DNA from: Liolophura sinensis
Taxonomy: Eukaryota > Mollusca > Polyplacophora > Chitonida > Chitonidae
Assembly: GCF_032854445.1 (NCBI RefSeq)
Contig: NC_088301.1
Span: 25,838,402-25,902,401, forward strand
Direction: 5' to 3'
DNA: 64,000 nt
Shown: positions 61,801 to 64,000 of the stretch, one piece after another
Layout of the letters: each line of letters opens with the position of its first letter
Position numbering within the stretch: the first letter of the stretch is position 1
Made by a program: the position numbers and the translations under genes
The notes under the pieces: model-generated
Told to the model about the DNA's origin: nothing
The model's database searches: none
Seen by the model: only the letters and a program-made list of their open reading frames with translations

Positions 61801-63913
61801 GCACTGGTGGTTTCCTCCCACCATAATGCTGGCCGCCGTCGTATAAGTGAAATATTCTTGAGTACGGCGTAAAACAGCAATCAAATAAATAAATAAAATG
61901 ACCTATTTGAAAAAAATAGGCCGGAAAACTAATTCATGACAAACCTAGAGATGAGGTGAAAATCTGCAGTCCCTTCTAGTGCCAGACTAATATTACCTAC
62001 ACTAATGTATTCGCTAGTGATGAATGCAAATTCATTTGCATATTTTTCTTACCTCTTTATCATCAAAGTTACAACAGGGGATCAGTTTGAACGGATCATA
62101 TCTATCCAGTCTTGAGGACTTTGATGATGACTGGGTTGACTGATCAAGGGCAGTGTGCTGCAAAGATAATACATTTATTTACTCGATACATGTAGTTGTT
62201 TACTGCTGCACTCAACATCTTCTCCTCATATGATTCAAGCCAGTTTTATGGGTGGAGGAAATCGCAGTGCCCAGTTCTGACCATTGCTGAGCTATCCCAA
62301 ATTATCCCACTGTCACTGCTGACAGGCAAGTGGTGTGAAATTAACTTCGTGCAAGGCCTCACAAATGAGCACTGTCAACCTCTTATTGCCACCAAGGTTA
62401 TGAGAAACTGCAGAACCCCCTGTATGAGCAACCAGGCCCAGAGCTCTGTATTTACTTCAACAAAAAAGACATTCATGAAAAGTTGGAAGATGTTATTACA
62501 CCTGACATTTCCAACCAGGACAAATTCTCTTTTCACTCTTCACCTAATCAGAGACGCTTGAATTAAGGGTGACCCCTCATGACCATACAACTGAAGTGCA
62601 TATTGTATATCGATCTGATGGTAGACAGACAGAATAAGAATTGAGGCATTTTCATTGATAATATTAAAGCATACAATCAAATGGAATACTAAGTTACACA
62701 TATAAAAGTAAGCAAGAGAAACTAAAATCAATAGCATTTAGAATGTGTCTAGAACTGGACCACTTCTCTACTTCGCTGTCTGGTATTACTTACATCTATT
62801 GTTTTTCCTTCAGCATCTTTCTCATCTACCCAAAAGCCAAATGGGTCTCGAATCTTCCGCTTTCTTGGACGCTGTAACAAACAGAGCCCCCAGAATGTAT
62901 GACTGTTAATACCCAAAAGTTAGCACGTATATTTTGTGGAAGTTTGAGAGCGCCTCACGAACTTGTTATAGCTATGAACTTCTTCATACAATTCAATTAA
63001 ATTCAGTTACAAGTATTTCTTCACAATCTGTCGGTGTGTCAAGGGCTAACTTGATATTTCCTCAACAAAGATGTGCTTGATTGATATTTTACGCTTAAAA
63101 ATTACCCGCTTCTAATTACTAATGAGCCAGCCAACCTCATTAGTCCAGGGCCTGATACATGTAGTCATTGCAAGTAAGCACTTTGACAACCTGGAGCCAA
63201 CCAACCTCATTAGTCAAGGGCCTGATACATGCAGTCAGCACAAGTCAGCACTTTAACCACCTGGAGCCAGCTAACCTCACTAGTCAAGGGCCTGATATAT
63301 GTGGTCATTGCAAGTCAGCACTTTGACCACCTGGGGCCAGCTAACCTCATTAGTCAAGCGCCTGATACATGCAGTCAGCACAAGTCAGCACTTTGACCAC
63401 CTGGAGCCAGCCAACCTCATTAGTCAAGGGCCTGATACATGCAGTCAGCACAAGTCAGCACTTTGACCACCTTGAGCCAACCAATCTCATTAGTCAAGGG
63501 CCTGATACATGCAGTCAGCACAAGTCAGCACTTTGACCACCTTGAGCCAACCAATCTCATTAGTCAAGGGCCTGATACATGTAGTCACCACAAGTCAGCA
63601 CTTTGGCCACCTTGAGCCAACCAATCTCATTAGTCAAGGGCCTGATACATGTAGTCACCACAAGTCAGCGCTTTGGCCACCTGGAGCCAACCAAGTCACA
63701 CACTGACATCAACACACATACACTGTGTGATCTCGATTGACATGATCAATTGTAGCCAACTGATAACATCATCTTACAGTTTAGTGACAAAACAAAAGAA
63801 TAAATTGTGCCATACCATGGCTTCCATCTTCTCCACACTCAAAGACAACTTGTCCTCCACAGACCTCTCTTTGGTAATACCCGACTTCAAAGGACGATTG
63901 TAGCAGGCCTGCT
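55862..63913 (-). CDS. MYSM1: Histone H2A deubiquitinase MYSM1, C-terminal eight exons (partial gene)
   Basis: Exons: 63913-63816, 62871-62794, 62157-62053, 61022-60842, 60229-60102, 58959-58827, 57430-57267, 56032-55862 (stop TAG 55864-55862). Phases are consistent and total 1058 nt, about 352 codons; the Myb/SANT and most of the SWIRM part lie beyond the window. The first exon gives EQACYNRP, matching the end of the SWIRM domain, and the second gives [15 protein letters not shown]. The MPN domain follows with TEVIGLLGG (catalytic Glu), then [17 protein letters not shown], the complete H-x-H-x7-S-x2-D JAMM zinc site. [13 protein letters not shown] and the C-terminal helices come next. MYSM1 removes ubiquitin from H2A K119 in chromatin. 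The CEQAxYNRP and QCEMDP motifs separate it from the related MPND. All key residues are present, so the enzyme looks functional. Confidence 0.92.
56687..56795 (-). mobile_element. SINE family A, 3' fragment in MYSM1 intron
   Basis: Tail and part of the core (TTTTACGCTGTACTAAAGAA), cut after CCGAGGGAAAGG. Confidence 0.65.
57560..57960 (-). other. Open-frame-rich island in MYSM1 intron, probable repeat relic
   Basis: The minus strand reads with one stop through [17 protein letters not shown] and on to [20 protein letters not shown], then [20 protein letters not shown]. It is more GC-rich than its surroundings and contains a CCAAT motif. It could be a degraded transposable-element gene; I do not recognise the family. 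Confidence 0.3.
58187..58228 (+). mobile_element. SINE family A, short 3' end
   Basis: Only CTTCTTGAGTACAGCGTAAA and CACCAATCAAATCAC remain. Confidence 0.5.
58466..58690. repeat. Dispersed repeat E, copy 3, MYSM1 intron
   Basis: TACTGTAAATATCCAACC ... GATGCAAGCTTCATAAAACT ... GGTTGCCAAGGCAACAC. Confidence 0.7.
59360..59518 (-). mobile_element. SINE-like element C, second copy
   Basis: The minus-strand head GGTTGAGCGATTAAGAAACT and B-box-like GAGTTCAATCCC match the 42-kb element, with TTCCTTGTCCAAGG in the core. Confidence 0.45.
59520..59900 (-). other. Second open-frame relic in MYSM1 intron
   Basis: The minus strand is open for about 82 codons, including [20 protein letters not shown] and [13 protein letters not shown]. 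No splice borders fit MYSM1. It may derive from a mobile element; the family was not recognised. Confidence 0.3.
60102..60229 (-). CDS. MYSM1: MYSM1 exon with the JAMM zinc-binding motif
   Basis: It encodes [20 protein letters not shown] and [19 protein letters not shown]. His-x-His, Ser and Asp are at the standard spacing. The acceptor is read as CCCACAG at 60230, because this keeps the conserved VSQT after MDP; a second AG eight bases on would break the frame. Confidence 0.9.
60286..60545 (-). mobile_element. Diverged SINE related to families A/B
   Basis: The 3' edge resembles family A (GATTGGTGTTTAACGTCAC). The interior (GCTGCTTCACTAAAAC, CAGGGAAGTTGG, GGTATGACTCAAC, CCCCGGATC) follows family B. 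It could be a chimera or an old relative. Confidence 0.45.
60842..61022 (-). CDS. MYSM1: MYSM1 exon with the N-terminal part of the MPN domain
   Basis: It encodes [20 protein letters not shown], then [14 protein letters not shown], then [17 protein letters not shown]. The Glu of TEVIG is the catalytic glutamate of JAMM proteases. The acceptor is TTTTCCCAG and the donor GTAAGC, phase 1. Confidence 0.9.
61751..61898 (+). mobile_element. SINE family A, 3' part in MYSM1 intron
   Basis: One of the best-conserved cores in the window (CATAATGCTGGCCGCCGTCG), with a TAAA tail. It is antisense to MYSM1. Confidence 0.75.
63123..63692. repeat. 70-bp tandem repeat in MYSM1 intron, about 8 units
   Basis: Unit CAAGGGCCTGATACATGCAG ... 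CAAGTCAGCACTTTGACCAC; period 70. It lies about 120 bp from the donor of the SWIRM exon. Confidence 0.92.
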
Positions 63914-64000
63914 CTGTTAACAAACATGAACAGGGATACAGGCATTTTAACATTTATAGTTCGCTACATTTGAGTGAAATACATGTTAGCTTGAGTACAG

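Overview
This window is animal nuclear DNA: AT-rich, intron-rich and crowded with tRNA-derived SINEs and tandem repeats. No bacterial-type operon, rRNA, true tRNA gene or CRISPR array was seen. The repeat families (a SINE with a conserved core and a TTTA/TAAA tail, and a second SINE with a GAGTGAGTG edge) and the protein sequences suggest a lophotrochozoan, most likely a bivalve mollusc. I recall such repeats from molluscs but cannot confirm the species.

Four genes can be supported. (1) 1740-2159, minus: a single-exon, single-pass membrane protein resembling KCNE potassium-channel beta subunits. (2) 22297-49290, minus: a complete 27-exon GTF3C3 gene (TFIIIC102, the TPR subunit of RNA polymerase III factor TFIIIC). 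I resolved every exon by hand; splice phases agree throughout and the CDS is 3039 nt (1012 aa). (3) 49755-52444, plus: a two-exon, 271-aa hotdog-fold acyl-thioesterase-like protein, head-to-head with GTF3C3 across 464 bp. (4) 55862-63913, minus: the last eight exons of MYSM1, with an intact JAMM metalloprotease motif. Its 5' half lies beyond the right edge. A weak three-exon model of unknown identity lies at 9779-14218 (minus).

Layout: 1-2.6 kb holds SINEs and the KCNE-like gene with a 60-bp array upstream. 2.6-22 kb is mostly repeats, including 95-bp, 125-bp and 25-bp arrays and a long foldback around a (TA)n tract. 22.3-49.3 kb is GTF3C3, whose introns carry at least 11 copies of the main SINE plus 44-bp and 36-bp minisatellites and a triplicated exon segment. 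49.3-49.75 kb is a shared promoter region. 49.75-55.8 kb is the hotdog gene and intergenic repeats. 55.8-64 kb is the MYSM1 3' half, with a 70-bp array.

GTF3C3 and MYSM1 are both nuclear (Pol III transcription; H2A deubiquitination), but nothing in the sequence shows that they work together. The most unusual signal is that several minisatellites begin exactly at 3' splice sites, so each repeat unit carries a copy of the polypyrimidine-AG-exon junction. I found no clearly new multi-gene system.
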